DNA from: Chelatococcus sambhunathii
GTDB lineage: Bacteria; Pseudomonadota; Alphaproteobacteria; Rhizobiales; Beijerinckiaceae
Assembly: GCF_001418005.1 (NCBI RefSeq)
Contig: NZ_LIOL01000012.1
Coordinates: 1-64,000, forward strand
DNA: 64,000 nucleotides
Direction of reading: 5' to 3'
Shown piece by piece: positions 19,131 to 27,611 of this stretch. Numbering within the stretch: the stretch's first letter is position 1; every line of letters begins with the position of its first letter. The notes beneath the pieces were generated by a model that did not search any database, was not told the DNA's origin, and saw nothing but the letters and a program-made list of their open reading frames with translations. The position numbers and the translations under genes were made by a program.

Positions 19131-20011
19131 AGCACGCTCCCGTCGTGCCCGCCGTCCTTCGTCGCGTAACGGAGAACGGCATCCTGGCCGGGGATATGCG
19201 GGAAGCCCCGGAAGTTGGCGACATTGGCGAACTTCGTGCCACAGGTCTCAATGCGCTTGTCGCAGCCCGCGCGAACGACGAAACCGTCACCCCCGGTGAT
19301 GGACCGCACCGGCGCTTCGAGCAGCGTCAGCACGGCGACGCCGTCGGTCAGGTCATGCGCGACGATCTCTGCCCGCCGCCCGGCATTGGCGCCGCTGGTC
19401 CATTCGACCGTGCCGAAGGTGAACCAGCCCGCGGCAAAGCCGCCGAGGCCGGAAGCCGTGAACGTCCGGTCACGCAGGAGGTCGATGACGGAGCCCGTTC
19501 CCCTGAAGGCCGATGCGTCCAGATCGACACTGCAGCGGGCATCGCCGAGCGCAGCGTCGCAAGTGGCCTGGAACGTCCGGCCGACCGTCTGTCCAAGGAC
19601 ATGCGCGAGCGAACGGACCTCCGCCACGAAGGCCAGCCGTCCGCGCCGGATCTGGCCGATGGCGCCGCGACGCATCAGCACGCGCTGCGCCGGATCGTTC
19701 CAGTTCACCCGCCACACCTCGACTTCGGCATTGTCCCAGCGGCCGTCGAGAATGTCGGTCTCGGTGATCCGGTCGGAGGTCAGCACGCCCTCGGCATCCT
19801 GCGCGTCGACGGAGAGATCGGATCCCGAACGGACCTCCGATGCCGTCAGCCCGCTCTCAGGCTCGAAATCGGTGTTGTCGAAGCTGAGCGTCCGGTCGTG
19901 GTCGGTGAAGCCAAAGGTTGCGCCATCCGCGCGCACGATCCGCCAGCACCAGGCAAGCGTCGTCGTGCCTTCGTCGAGATGGGCCTGAAACGCGGGCGAG
20001 AGAGACTTCAC
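19127..20011 (-). CDS. DUF2163 tail hub protein (RcGTA gp13-like)
   Basis: The 294-residue product has the paired phage domains DUF2163 (about 1-160, LAWCWRIVRADGATFGFTDHD and DGRWDNAEVEVWRVNW) and phage_BR0599 (about 190-280, with cysteines in AGCDKRIETCGTKFANVANF). In RcGTA the homologue forms part of the iron-sulphur-bearing tail hub; Cys149 and Cys157 (ATCDAALGDARC) and Cys260 and Cys267 are the candidate ligands here. It starts at ATG 20011, overlapping the small membrane gene. Structural role in the tail tip is inferred from this homology. Confidence 0.88.
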   Translation of the reverse strand: MKSLSPAFQAHLDEGTTTLAWCWRIVRADGATFGFTDHDRTLSFDNTDFEPESGLTASEVRSGSDLSVDAQDAEGVLTSDRITETDILDGRWDNAEVEVWRVNWNDPAQRVLMRRGAIGQIRRGRLAFVAEVRSLAHVLGQTVGRTFQATCDAALGDARCSVDLDASAFRGTGSVIDLLRDRTFTASGLGGFAAGWFTFGTVEWTSGANAGRRAEIVAHDLTDGVAVLTLLEAPVRSITGGDGFVVRAGCDKRIETCGTKFANVANFRGFPHIPGQDAVLRYATKDGGHDGSVL

Positions 20012-20217
20012 TTCCGCCCCCAGCCGCGCAGGAGCGCCACGGATGCCAGAAGCGAAGACACCACGCCACCAGTCGCACCGGTCAGGGCATAGAGATTGAA
20101 GGGCCGGATATCGAGGGTGCCGGTGGCGAGGTCGAAATCCGCCAGCCCGGCCATGGCGAGGCCGGAAGCGGCAAGGCAGGCCAGATAGACGAGGCCGCGG
20201 GCAAGGTTCCAGTTCAT
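20008..20217 (-). CDS. Small phage membrane protein, two TM segments
   Basis: The 69-residue protein has two hydrophobic stretches, LVYLACLAASGLAMAGLADF (about 10-28) and ALTGATGGVVSSLLASVALL (about 44-63), with a short polar loop between and a basic end (RGWGRK). It overlaps the endolysin stop and the DUF2163 start by four bases on each side. Position between lysis and tail genes suggests a lysis accessory protein or antiholin, but I do not recognise a named family. Confidence 0.75.
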   Translation of the reverse strand: MNWNLARGLVYLACLAASGLAMAGLADFDLATGTLDIRPFNLYALTGATGGVVSSLLASVALLRGWGRK

Positions 20218-20888
20218 GGACGTCCTCTGATCAGAGTGGCGAGGAATGCAGTGAGGCGAGACAGCAGCGTGGGCACCGCTGGCACGGCCGGGACCGGCGT
20301 GAGGGGAACAGCCGTCGGACTCGGAGCCGCCTCCGGGCGCAGCAGCGCCAGTGCCTCGTCCTCGGTCAGCCGTCGGATGGGTCGCGAGAAATCGACCCGG
20401 CCATTGCGGTCGACCGCCCAGACCGGGATGGTCCCGGTGGGGTAACGGCCATGGCGGAAGAGGTCGCGCTCGGCCTCGCGCCGGGGGCGGATCGCGACGG
20501 GTTTGAGCCAGCCCGTGAAGGCCTCGGCCGCCGCCACGCGGTTGCCCGCGTTCAGGTGCCGCGTCAGCGCGGCTCTCGCGATGCCGCCGGTGTTGTAGTG
20601 GAAGCTGACCAGCGCATCGAATTCGTGCGGCTCGAGCGGCATGGTCACGGCACGTCGCACCGCCGCCTCATAGGCCGCCAGATCAGTCCGGAATACCCTG
20701 AACGCTTCCCGGATACCGGCATCAAGATCGGCGGGCATGCCACGAGGCATCCGAGCCGGATCGGGAGACCCGGCTGCGGCGGTGTGGCCGATACCGAAAG
20801 TCCAGACCTGTTTCACATCGAGATAGGGTCCGGGCACGATGCCTTCGTGCCGGACGAGGGCCAGCAGGCCCCGTTCGGTCGTGTGCAT
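20214..20888 (-). CDS. Phage endolysin (lysozyme, GH24)
   Basis: This 224-residue muramidase cuts peptidoglycan for lysis. The T4-lysozyme catalytic triad spacing is exact: Glu15 (RHEGI), Asp24 (PYLDV) and Thr30 (WTFGIGHT). The family block FDALVSFHYNTGGI follows at about 88-101. Residues 1-150 form the catalytic domain. The C-terminal 75 residues include a Pro/Ala linker (PTAVPLTPVPAVPAVPTLL) and a hydrophobic end, possibly a membrane or wall tether. There is no N-terminal signal peptide, so export should depend on the neighbouring holin. Confidence 0.92.
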   Translation of the reverse strand: MHTTERGLLALVRHEGIVPGPYLDVKQVWTFGIGHTAAAGSPDPARMPRGMPADLDAGIREAFRVFRTDLAAYEAAVRRAVTMPLEPHEFDALVSFHYNTGGIARAALTRHLNAGNRVAAAEAFTGWLKPVAIRPRREAERDLFRHGRYPTGTIPVWAVDRNGRVDFSRPIRRLTEDEALALLRPEAAPSPTAVPLTPVPAVPAVPTLLSRLTAFLATLIRGRP

Positions 20889-20892
20889 GGGA

Positions 20893-21024
20893 TCACCCCA
20901 GAAGCGATAGGGTCAGAATGAGAGCTGCAACGGCGATGCCGATGCGCAGGCGGTGGGCGAAAGCCTGACGCGGGGCGATGGGGTCGCAGCGAATGAAGCG
21001 CGCGAGGCGGAGAAGCTCATTCAT
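20893..21024 (-). CDS. Very small phage membrane protein
   Basis: A 43-residue ORF (MNELLRLARFIRCD, then APRQAFAHRLRIGIAVAALI) with one C-terminal TM segment (GIAVAALILTLSLLG). It starts at ATG 21024, overlapping the holin stop by 8 nt, and ends just before the endolysin start. Spacing suggests a real, coupled lysis-cassette gene, perhaps a holin regulator. The longer reading upstream of this ATG is only the holin gene in another frame. Confidence 0.65.
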   Translation of the reverse strand: MNELLRLARFIRCDPIAPRQAFAHRLRIGIAVAALILTLSLLG

Positions 21025-21367
21025 CGCCGTCGCCTTTCTTCGCCCCACGTAGCCGGGCGAGGACGAGTTCGATGAAGGCGGGGCCAAAGACGCCGACGAG
21101 ATAGGCCGCCGAACCTGCTGCGCCCCCGGCTGGGATCGCTTCTGGCGGCAAGCCAAGCCAGCTGGTGACGAGCGCCATGGAAAGGCTGCCCATCCCTGCC
21201 GCGATCAACCCGCCGAGCAGGATGTGCCGCAGCGCATCGCGCAGGCGCATCCTCGTGGTCAGCGCGTTGGTCGCCCCGCCGAGCGCGCCCCAGGCGGCCA
21301 GGATCACCGCCGTCGATGTTGCGAGCTCCTTCAGCACCGCGGCGAGGAACCCGGTCTCGTCGTTCAT
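21017..21367 (-). CDS. Phage holin-like protein
   Basis: The 116-residue protein has three hydrophobic segments: TAVILAAWGALGGATNAL (about 18-36), ILLGGLIAAGMGSLSMALVT (about 48-68) and AGSAAYLVGVFGPAFIELVL (about 83-103), and a charged end (RLRGAKKGDGDE). This layout, with the endolysin two genes downstream, marks it as the pore-forming holin. It starts at 21367, overlapping the DUF2460 stop by four bases, so lysis genes are expressed as part of the tail operon. Confidence 0.8.
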   Translation of the reverse strand: MNDETGFLAAVLKELATSTAVILAAWGALGGATNALTTRMRLRDALRHILLGGLIAAGMGSLSMALVTSWLGLPPEAIPAGGAAGSAAYLVGVFGPAFIELVLARLRGAKKGDGDE

Positions 21368-21990
21368 CTGCGGATCTCCAGCAGCGGGATGGAAGTGATC
21401 GAGCCGAGGCGTTCGAGATCGAGGGTGACGTCGAGCGCATCGGTGTCGAAGCGGACGGGCACGTCGAACGCGAAGCCCGCCGTGACGGCGACGCCTGCAC
21501 CGGGTGCGGAGCCGAAGGTGATGAGGCCGGTCGTGGTATCGACCGACCAGCCCGACATCTGTTCGACGCCCGCGAGTGCAACGCGCACGCTGCCCGCGAC
21601 CGGCTTGGCAATGCTGCGCGTCCAGGACTGCGCGCCGGAGGAGTAGCGCTTCACCAGCTGGAACTGCGTCGTCGTGCCGTCGCCGGTGCCGATCACCTGA
21701 TCGGTTGCGCCCGGCACCTGCGATGGCAGGCAGGACTTGAAGTCGGCCCAGTCCTTGAAGCGGAAGCCGTGAAGGCGGCCGTTTCGCGCCTCGAAGAAGG
21801 CGACGACCGCTGCCAGATCATCGGCTCGGCGGATACCATAGGCGACATCATACCGCCGCCGGCTGTTCGCCCAGCTGGCATTGCGTTCCTCGTCGCCTGA
21901 GGCCAGCTCCACGATCTGGGTGCGTCGCTCCGGTCCGCCGCGCGCACCACGGCTGATGTCGTCCGGGAACCGGACCTCTTGGAAAGCCAT
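21364..21990 (-). CDS. DUF2460 tail protein (RcGTA gp12-like distal tail)
   Basis: The 208-residue protein starts MAFQEVRFPDDISRGARGGP, the standard DUF2460 opening, and keeps the family core (RRRYDVAYGIRRADDLAAVV, FFEARNGRLHGFRFKDWADF) and a beta-rich C-terminus. In RcGTA this family is the distal tail protein linking the tail tube to the hub. It lies between tape measure and lysis genes in one leftward operon. Confidence 0.9.
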   Translation of the reverse strand: MAFQEVRFPDDISRGARGGPERRTQIVELASGDEERNASWANSRRRYDVAYGIRRADDLAAVVAFFEARNGRLHGFRFKDWADFKSCLPSQVPGATDQVIGTGDGTTTQFQLVKRYSSGAQSWTRSIAKPVAGSVRVALAGVEQMSGWSVDTTTGLITFGSAPGAGVAVTAGFAFDVPVRFDTDALDVTLDLERLGSITSIPLLEIRR

Positions 21991-21999
21991 GACGAGTCC

Positions 22000-24150
22000 T
22001 CACATGCCCCTTCGGCCGAGCGAGACCGCGCGGGCGATATCGGCCGCGATCTGCGTGCGGGACTGCCGGAAGCTCTCGGCATCGCGGGCATTGATCGTGA
22101 CATTGACGGTCTGCGCGGCGGTGGGGCCGTAACCTGCTGCCTCTCGCCGCGAGAGCACCCGCTCGCCACGTTGCAGGATCGCAGGCACTTCGTCGGGCCT
22201 GAGCCCCGCCCAGCCCCCGGAATGCATGCGCGGGGCATTGGCGAAGGCGTGCGCGGGCACGATGCGGCCCGGTCCCGCAGAACCGACCATGCCGCCGGCG
22301 TGCAGGATGTTGGCGAAGATCCCGCCGCCGAGATTGCCCAAAACACCGGAAAGCACGCCTGCCAGCGGGCCGAGGATGAAACGCCGCGCAGCGAGCTTCG
22401 CCAGATCGGCGATCAGCGAGGTGACCAGGTCGCCGAACTTCAGCTTGCCGGTCTTCACGAACTCGCCGATCGCGTTCTCGGCGCTGCGGAACGCTCCGAC
22501 CAGGGCGTTGCCGATGTCGCCGCCGATCTCGCGCGCCTTCGTGGCATAGTCGGCCAGGGTCTGGCTCACTGCCGCCCATCCGGTCGCGGCAGCCTCGGCC
22601 CCAGCCTTCGTCTGCTCGCCGGCACTGCGCCCGGCGGCTCCGGCACGACCGGCAGCGGTCGTGGCATCGTTCAGAGCCGCCGTCACCCGGTCCGCCGATG
22701 TGGCGGCCTCGTCCAGCGGGTTCTCGGCGTCCCCGCCGCTCAGTGCATCGCGCAGCGCCTGCATAGCCGCGCCCACACCATCGAAGGCTCCGGCCCTGGT
22801 CTCGGCCGCGCGCCGGCGGTAGCGGTCGGCCATCGCGCCGGCATTGCTGGCGGCGTGATCGAGCATCGAGGCATAAGACTGCGCCCCGAACCAGTCGATC
22901 CGCGCGTCGGCACCGATCGTCTCGGCGACCGCATTGAATGTCGGTCCGATGGTGCCAAGGAAATCTGCCCATTTGTTCGACAGGAAGGCCATCAGCCGCA
23001 GCCAGATCGCCTCGATATCGGCGCGCAGGGCGCGGAAGTCGTCCACGAAAGAGCCGAGCGTGGCCTTGATCCCGTCCCAGACGGCGCGCGCAACATTGCC
23101 CATCAACTCGAGCGCCGAACCGAAGCCGCCCGCGCCCTTCACGAGCTGCCCGAACCAGTAGATCAGCTCGCCCGCACCGACGATCAGCGCGCCGATCCCG
23201 GTGCGGATGATCGCGCCGCGCAGCAGCGTCAGCGCACCCGACAGGCTGAAGGTCGCGACACGGGCAGCAACGAACGCCGCGACCCAGCGTCCGGCCATGA
23301 AGCCGGCGAAGGCGATGCCGATGGCCGCGAGCCTCTCGAGGTTGTCGGCAAGAAGGATCAGCCCTTCGGCCACCGTCGAGGTAGCGCCCGCCATCTGATC
23401 CCAGGTCCCGACCAGTTGCAGGGCGGCGTTGCCGATCAGGGTGAAGGCATCGCCGATGGTGGCCGGCATGCTGTCGGCTTCCTCGCGCAGCAGCTCGAGA
23501 TTGCCGATCAGAGCCGTGCGGATGACATCGCCGGTAATCGCCCCCTGCTGACCGAGGGTGCGCAGGCCCGAGACGGTGGTGCCAAGCTCGGACGCCAGCA
23601 GTTCCGCGAGCCGCCCGCCGCTCTGGATCACGGTATTGAGGTTGTCGCCGCTCAGGGTGCCGAGGGCCATGGCCTTCGAGAGTGCGTTCTGCACCGAAGC
23701 GGCGCGTTCGGCCCGCGCGCCCGAAACCACCATGGCGTTGTTTAGCGCCTCGGTGAAATCGAGGCTTTCCGCCGTCGTCAGCCCCAGTTCGCGCAGCGCC
23801 GTGGCGTTGGCGAGCCAGGATTCGGTGGTCTGCCCGAGGCTCGAATAGGTCCGGCGCGCCATGGCAGCGAGCCGGTCCATGACGGCTGCGCCCGCTTCCT
23901 GCGAGCCGGTGGCCAGATCGACCCGCGAGCGCAGGTCGGTCCAGGTATCGGCATAGGCGACGAGCTGGCGGGTGCTGATCGCCGCACCAAGAATGCCCAC
24001 GACCCGGCGCACCACCGCGCCGGTGACATCGGCCTGCCGCTCGATCCGCCTGAAGTTGCTCTCGCCCGCGTCGCCCACGCCCTGGAACTCGGCCTTCACC
24101 TGCCGACCGCCCTCGGCGACGAGGCGGACGGAGACGCGTTTCTGGGCCAT
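22000..24150 (-). CDS. Tail tape measure protein
   Basis: This 716-residue tape measure protein sets tail length. It has the N-terminal family lead (VSVRLVAEGGRQVKAEFQGV), an Ala-rich helical body with the tape-measure domain (NALSKAMALGTLSGDNLNTV, about 195-215) and several hydrophobic helices near 300-360. The C-terminal part resembles lambda gpH-type ends (VGAFRSAENAIGEFVKTGKL, FRQSRTQIAADIARAVSLG). The short length predicts a tail shorter than lambda's, around the 100 nm scale. It follows the tail chaperone gene and a 14-codon mini-ORF. Confidence 0.9.
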   Translation of the reverse strand: MAQKRVSVRLVAEGGRQVKAEFQGVGDAGESNFRRIERQADVTGAVVRRVVGILGAAISTRQLVAYADTWTDLRSRVDLATGSQEAGAAVMDRLAAMARRTYSSLGQTTESWLANATALRELGLTTAESLDFTEALNNAMVVSGARAERAASVQNALSKAMALGTLSGDNLNTVIQSGGRLAELLASELGTTVSGLRTLGQQGAITGDVIRTALIGNLELLREEADSMPATIGDAFTLIGNAALQLVGTWDQMAGATSTVAEGLILLADNLERLAAIGIAFAGFMAGRWVAAFVAARVATFSLSGALTLLRGAIIRTGIGALIVGAGELIYWFGQLVKGAGGFGSALELMGNVARAVWDGIKATLGSFVDDFRALRADIEAIWLRLMAFLSNKWADFLGTIGPTFNAVAETIGADARIDWFGAQSYASMLDHAASNAGAMADRYRRRAAETRAGAFDGVGAAMQALRDALSGGDAENPLDEAATSADRVTAALNDATTAAGRAGAAGRSAGEQTKAGAEAAATGWAAVSQTLADYATKAREIGGDIGNALVGAFRSAENAIGEFVKTGKLKFGDLVTSLIADLAKLAARRFILGPLAGVLSGVLGNLGGGIFANILHAGGMVGSAGPGRIVPAHAFANAPRMHSGGWAGLRPDEVPAILQRGERVLSRREAAGYGPTAAQTVNVTINARDAESFRQSRTQIAADIARAVSLGRRGM

Positions 24151-24153
24151 GGC

Positions 24154-24198
24154 TCATTGTTCCTGACGCGCGGGACGAGGCTTGTGGGCCGGGCTCAT
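24154..24198 (-). CDS. Mini-ORF between tail chaperone and tape measure
   Basis: A 14-residue ORF (MSPAHKPRPARQEQ) starts inside the chaperone stop (ATGA) and ends 3 nt before the tape measure start. In many phages a frameshifted second chaperone product or a tiny gene occupies this spot. Here it may only be a translational bridge keeping ribosomes moving to the tape measure gene. Confidence 0.3.
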   Translation of the reverse strand: MSPAHKPRPARQEQ

Positions 24199-24893
24199 CG
24201 CTCCGGCCCCGGCGCCGACCGGGCACCGGACGCCATCTGTTCGTTGAGCTTGCGGACCATCACGGCCTCGATGTCGGGCAGGCATTCGGCAGCGATCAGC
24301 GGATCGACCCCGAGCGCCCGCGCGATAGTGAGTGCCGCCCCCATGTCCCAGCCGAGCACCGTGGCGCCGCCCATGCCGGTTGCGATGCGAAGCTGCCCGG
24401 TCAGGCGCTGCGCCAGATCCCAGACCTGCCAGCCCTCCGGCGTCAGCGGCCGGTTCGCGCGGCCCGGGCAGTCCGGGCACGGGCCTTGGCAGGCTTCGCA
24501 GTAGCGGTCGCCCCCGCCGAAGTGCCATTCGGCGAGGGTGCGGAGGCGTTTTTTTTCCGCGTCCAGCATCAGATGCGGCGTGAGGCAGCGGGTCTGGAAC
24601 GCCTCGAATACCGGCCAGATGTCCAGCAGGGCGTCGATCCCTTCCGGGGTGACGGGAACGGGATTGCCGTCGGCATCGCCGACACCCTCCCAGCCGGTGA
24701 CCACGCGGCGGGCGACCGCCTTCGCCATGACCAGCGCCTGCTCCTCTTTGCTCGCCCCTTCGGGCAGCGCCTCGACAACTGGGTCGTTGCGCGCGGCGAC
24801 CATGATCGCGGTTGTGACGGGCAGGACGTGCAGGCGCAGGCCGGGGCCCAGATCGAGCCATTTCGGCCCGCTGGAAAGGTCGAGACGGATCAT
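24195..24893 (-). CDS. Probable tail assembly chaperone
   Basis: The 232-residue product (MIRLDLSSGPKWLDLGPGLR) lies between tail tube and tape measure, the fixed place for tail assembly chaperones. It has a Cys-rich patch in the middle (YCEACQGPCPDCPGRANRP, about 138-156) that looks like a small metal site, seen in related Rhodobacterales phage proteins of this position. Start ATG 24893 was chosen because upstream in-frame sequence is antisense of the tail tube gene. Function is inferred mainly from position. Confidence 0.7.
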   Translation of the reverse strand: MIRLDLSSGPKWLDLGPGLRLHVLPVTTAIMVAARNDPVVEALPEGASKEEQALVMAKAVARRVVTGWEGVGDADGNPVPVTPEGIDALLDIWPVFEAFQTRCLTPHLMLDAEKKRLRTLAEWHFGGGDRYCEACQGPCPDCPGRANRPLTPEGWQVWDLAQRLTGQLRIATGMGGATVLGWDMGAALTIARALGVDPLIAAECLPDIEAVMVRKLNEQMASGARSAPGPER

Positions 24894-24895
24894 GG

Positions 24896-25840
24896 TCAGT
24901 AGCTTTCGATGTCGTTGACGAGAACGGCGGTGCACATCCGTCCCAGCGCGGCGTCGCGGGCGGCCTGCCAGTCGAAGCTGGCCTGCACGCCCTGCGGTCC
25001 GGAAATCTCGATGCGCGGGCGGGGCAGATAGACGGCGTGGACGGTGAAGGTGAAGCTCTGGCCTGAGGTCAGGCCGTAGGCGAATTCCAGTTCGCAAGGG
25101 GCGCCGCTGATCGCCTGGCTGACGAGCGTACTGTCGGCGAAGCGGACCTCGGTGCGGCCGGTGAGCGCGGCGATCGAGGGATCGGCGCCGTCGATCATGC
25201 CGTCGGCGCGGATGGTCTCGATCCGGTCGAGGTTATTGGCATAGGTGATCTCGGTCGAGATCACGTTGCCGAGCGCCGTGCCGTTACGCTTGATCGAGCC
25301 GTTGAAATGCCCGAAGCGGATCAGGTCGAGCTCCGTCGGTGTTCCCGCGCCACTGGTCGTGGCCACCGTCTCGCCCTGCGCCACCAGCCGCGCGGTGGCG
25401 GTGAGCAGGCCCGAACGCTGCATCTGCCAGCTGAGCTGGTCCAGCACCACGCCGGAATACATGGCGTAGCGCGGCACCTCGGGCATGGCGGTTTCGATCG
25501 CCATGCTGGGCAGCGTCCAGCTGCCGGACTGGAACGTATGGGTATATGGACCGGGCGAGCTTCCGGTGGTGGTCGGCGCGCCGAAGGCCGCCTTCAGCCA
25601 GAAGCCGAACGCCTCGGCGTCGATCGGCACCACCACATCGCCATCGGCGGTTACCGCGTCCTTGATGGGCGCGAGAGGATCGCGGCCGTAGCCCAGAAGC
25701 TCCGAGTTCAGGAGCGGCTGTTCCGCCCCGAGCGTGGCGCTGGCAAAGGGCATCCTCGTATAGCCGCTGCCGGGCGGCGTGCCATAGGTCGTCTCGAACG
25801 CGAGCGCCATCCGCGCCCGCGCCCCTTGGGCGCGTGCCAT
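24896..25840 (-). CDS. Phage major tail tube protein
   Basis: This 314-residue protein has the tail tube family features: MALAFETTYGTPPGSGYTRM near the start, repeated beta-strand blocks (GDVVVPIDAEAFGFWLKAAF, GPYTHTFQSGSWTLPSMAIE) and a C-terminal SGQSFTFTVHAVYLPRPRIE. It should polymerise as the inner tube around the tape measure. It is preceded by the tail terminator-like gene and followed within 2 nt by the chaperone. Confidence 0.88.
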   Translation of the reverse strand: MARAQGARARMALAFETTYGTPPGSGYTRMPFASATLGAEQPLLNSELLGYGRDPLAPIKDAVTADGDVVVPIDAEAFGFWLKAAFGAPTTTGSSPGPYTHTFQSGSWTLPSMAIETAMPEVPRYAMYSGVVLDQLSWQMQRSGLLTATARLVAQGETVATTSGAGTPTELDLIRFGHFNGSIKRNGTALGNVISTEITYANNLDRIETIRADGMIDGADPSIAALTGRTEVRFADSTLVSQAISGAPCELEFAYGLTSGQSFTFTVHAVYLPRPRIEISGPQGVQASFDWQAARDAALGRMCTAVLVNDIESY

Positions 25841-25863
25841 GTCGGTCTCCTTGTCGAAGGGGT

Positions 25864-26283
25864 TCAGCCGAGCGGGTCGGCCGTGGAATAATGCAGCACC
25901 ACCGGAATGACGGCCGCCTTCAGGTTGGCCGCGCCGTCCACCGGCAGATCGACGGGCTGCGGGGCCTCTGCCTCGACCCAGTCGCAGAGACCGCCGAGCG
26001 TACGGTCCGCGGCGAGCGCCGCGCCGATGCTGGCGCAGAGCGTGTCGAAACCCGTGTCCCGGCTCGCGCCCTGCACCACGGCTTCGATCTCTGCACGGTG
26101 CTGGTAGTGATAGCGCAGGGGTGACAGCGTCACCTCGGGCTCGCCAGGTTCGCCGTCGCGCAGGATCAGCAGCCCGGCTGCCGGCACACGTTCGGGCAGC
26201 ACCTCGCCGCGGAGGGCGGTGGCGGGCAACGCCGAAAGCCGCGCGTGCAGCGCGGCGAGGACGGTTTCGCGGGTGGTGGGCAT
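25864..26283 (-). CDS. Tail terminator/minor tail protein-like
   Basis: The 139-residue protein begins MPTTRETVLAALHARLSALP and contains LPERVPAAGLLILRDGEPGE, typical of the short phage proteins often listed in databases as acyl-CoA transferase but placed as lambda gpU-like tail terminators. ATG 26283 was chosen; the frame upstream is not conserved-looking. It sits directly before the tail tube gene, which supports a terminator role. The enzyme name used for relatives should not be taken literally. Confidence 0.7.
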   Translation of the reverse strand: MPTTRETVLAALHARLSALPATALRGEVLPERVPAAGLLILRDGEPGEPEVTLSPLRYHYQHRAEIEAVVQGASRDTGFDTLCASIGAALAADRTLGGLCDWVEAEAPQPVDLPVDGAANLKAAVIPVVLHYSTADPLG

Positions 26284-26314
26284 GGCGATCCCGGTTTCCG
26301 GGACCGGCCCGGCT

Positions 26315-26659
26315 TCAGTGATCCCTGTCGGGTTTCGGATCCGTGAGGGCGGCCAGCCGTCGCGGCAGGTCCGAGCGAGCATGCAGGAAATCGACGATGA
26401 TCACCTGCTCGGCGTCCTCGACGAAGATGACGAAATGCTGGCCGCAGCGCGCGAAGCGCAGATCCTCGGGCAGCTCCGGGTCGATGATCCGGCGGCAGTC
26501 CTGCGACATGGCCGTACCGGCCGCGATCTCCGTGCAGCGGGCGATCAGGTCCTCCTCATAGGCCGCTGCCTGTCGAGGGCCGAAGGTCCTGAGGGTCCAG
26601 TTCGCGATGTCGACGAGTGAGGTTTCAGCCTGCCGCGTCAGGCGCCATGGCTTCGGCAT
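26315..26659 (-). CDS. parE: ParE/RelE-type toxin
   Basis: The 114-residue protein has the RelE/ParE fold pattern: LTRQAETSLVDIANWTLRTF at the N-terminus, an Arg-containing centre (PELPEDLRFARCGQHFVIF) and a final strand VIIVDFLHARSDLPRRL. ParE toxins poison DNA gyrase; RelE relatives cut mRNA, so the target here is not certain, but its partner is ParD-like. Its start shares the last base of the antitoxin stop. The pair lies in the sense direction inside the phage structural operon. Confidence 0.88.
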   Translation of the reverse strand: MPKPWRLTRQAETSLVDIANWTLRTFGPRQAAAYEEDLIARCTEIAAGTAMSQDCRRIIDPELPEDLRFARCGQHFVIFVEDAEQVIIVDFLHARSDLPRRLAALTDPKPDRDH

Positions 26660-26916
26660 CAGGACGATTGGCGCGCCGAGGCAAAGGCGCGCCGGATCGC
26701 ATCTTCACCGCTCCCCTCGGCCAGATCACCGCGCCGGGCCTGTTCCAGCCCGGTCGTCAGCCGGTCGCGCAACGCGCCAAGCTCGGCTTCCTCGCGTTCG
26801 AGCAGCCGCAGGCCGGCCCGCAGGGCTTCCGAGGCATTCTGATAGCGCCCGGAGGCGACCAGGCGGTCGACCAGAGCGGATTGGGTTTCGGTTAGAACGA
26901 CGTTTCGGGTGGCCAT
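26659..26916 (-). CDS. parD: ParD-type antitoxin
   Basis: This 85-residue antitoxin has the ParD ribbon-helix-helix start (MATRNVVLTETQSALVDRLV) and the family motif SGRYQNASEALRAGLRLLE (about 22-40), then a disordered toxin-binding end. It precedes and overlaps parE by one base. The palindrome TTGGCA-ATATA-TGCCAA at 26938-26954, 21 nt upstream, is a likely autoregulatory operator. Confidence 0.9.
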   Translation of the reverse strand: MATRNVVLTETQSALVDRLVASGRYQNASEALRAGLRLLEREEAELGALRDRLTTGLEQARRGDLAEGSGEDAIRRAFASARQSS

Positions 26917-26937
26917 CCACGGTCTCCATCAAGGATG

Positions 26938-26954
26938 TTGGCAATATATGCCAA
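26938..26954 (-). promoter_or_regulatory. Probable parD operator palindrome
   Basis: A perfect inverted repeat with 6-bp arms (TTGGCA / TGCCAA) around ATATA lies 21 nt before the parD ATG. Its AT core may also be part of the -10 box. Ribbon-helix-helix antitoxins commonly bind such sites. It gives parDE its own promoter within the late operon. Confidence 0.55.
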
Positions 26955-26981
26955 TAGTCCCTGAATGTCGACCTCCTGCTG

Positions 26982-27611
26982 TCAGGAGCCGGGCTCCACC
27001 CAGTTTGCCACGATCAGCCCCGGCACCGCATCACGCACCCGCTCCGCATCCCGCTCGAGGTCCAGCCGCTTCGGCAGTCTCACCTGCGGGACCAGCAGGA
27101 AGATCGGAACGGTGGTCAGCCCCCGGCCGGTCTTCGACCGTGATGCCACGGCACGGCCCTTCTTGTTCAGTCGCCCCTCGGCGACCAGCAGGCTCGGACC
27201 CATCCGGCGATAGACGAAGCGCAGGCGCAAGCCGGTGCGACGTTCCCATTCATCGGGAGTGATCCGCCCGCCGCGCAGGGACTTGCCCGCCGCAGGCGTC
27301 GGGATCGCCAGCCAGAACCCGTTCTTCGAGCGGATCAGCGGGCCGGTGTCGTGCGCGCCGACGATCACCGGCGCCTTCGACCAGACCAGTGCCGCCGCAT
27401 TGAGGCTGGTCCTGCCTTTCGGGAACTGCTCCGACCGGATGGTGCGGGCAAGCCGTGCTCCGAGACCCGCGCCGGTGATCTGCGCGCGCCAGGCGGTCTT
27501 GAGGCCGGTCCCGGCGTCGCGCATCGCCGTGGTGACGGCCTTCTCCCCGGCCTTCACCTCTGCTTCCATCAGGCGGACGATATCGCCGACGATGTTGACG
27601 CCGAACCTCAT
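26982..27611 (-). CDS. DUF6441 phage protein (tail completion-like)
   Basis: The 209-residue protein (MRFGVNIVGDIVRLMEAEVK, AMRDAGTGLKTAWRAQITGA, SKAPVIVGAHDTGPLIRSKN) matches the DUF6441 family of Rhodobacterales prophages. It occupies the HK97 gp10-like tail completion slot between head-tail connector and tail tube genes. The start overlaps the preceding gene by four bases. The parDE pair separates it from the tail terminator-like gene. Confidence 0.8.
   Translation of the reverse strand: MRFGVNIVGDIVRLMEAEVKAGEKAVTTAMRDAGTGLKTAWRAQITGAGLGARLARTIRSEQFPKGRTSLNAAALVWSKAPVIVGAHDTGPLIRSKNGFWLAIPTPAAGKSLRGGRITPDEWERRTGLRLRFVYRRMGPSLLVAEGRLNKKGRAVASRSKTGRGLTTVPIFLLVPQVRLPKRLDLERDAERVRDAVPGLIVANWVEPGS

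Noticed and set aside
24195-24893. Programmed frameshift producing a gpGT-like chaperone extension
   Set aside because: The alternative frame adds only 14 codons and no slippery heptamer is evident near the end of the gene.
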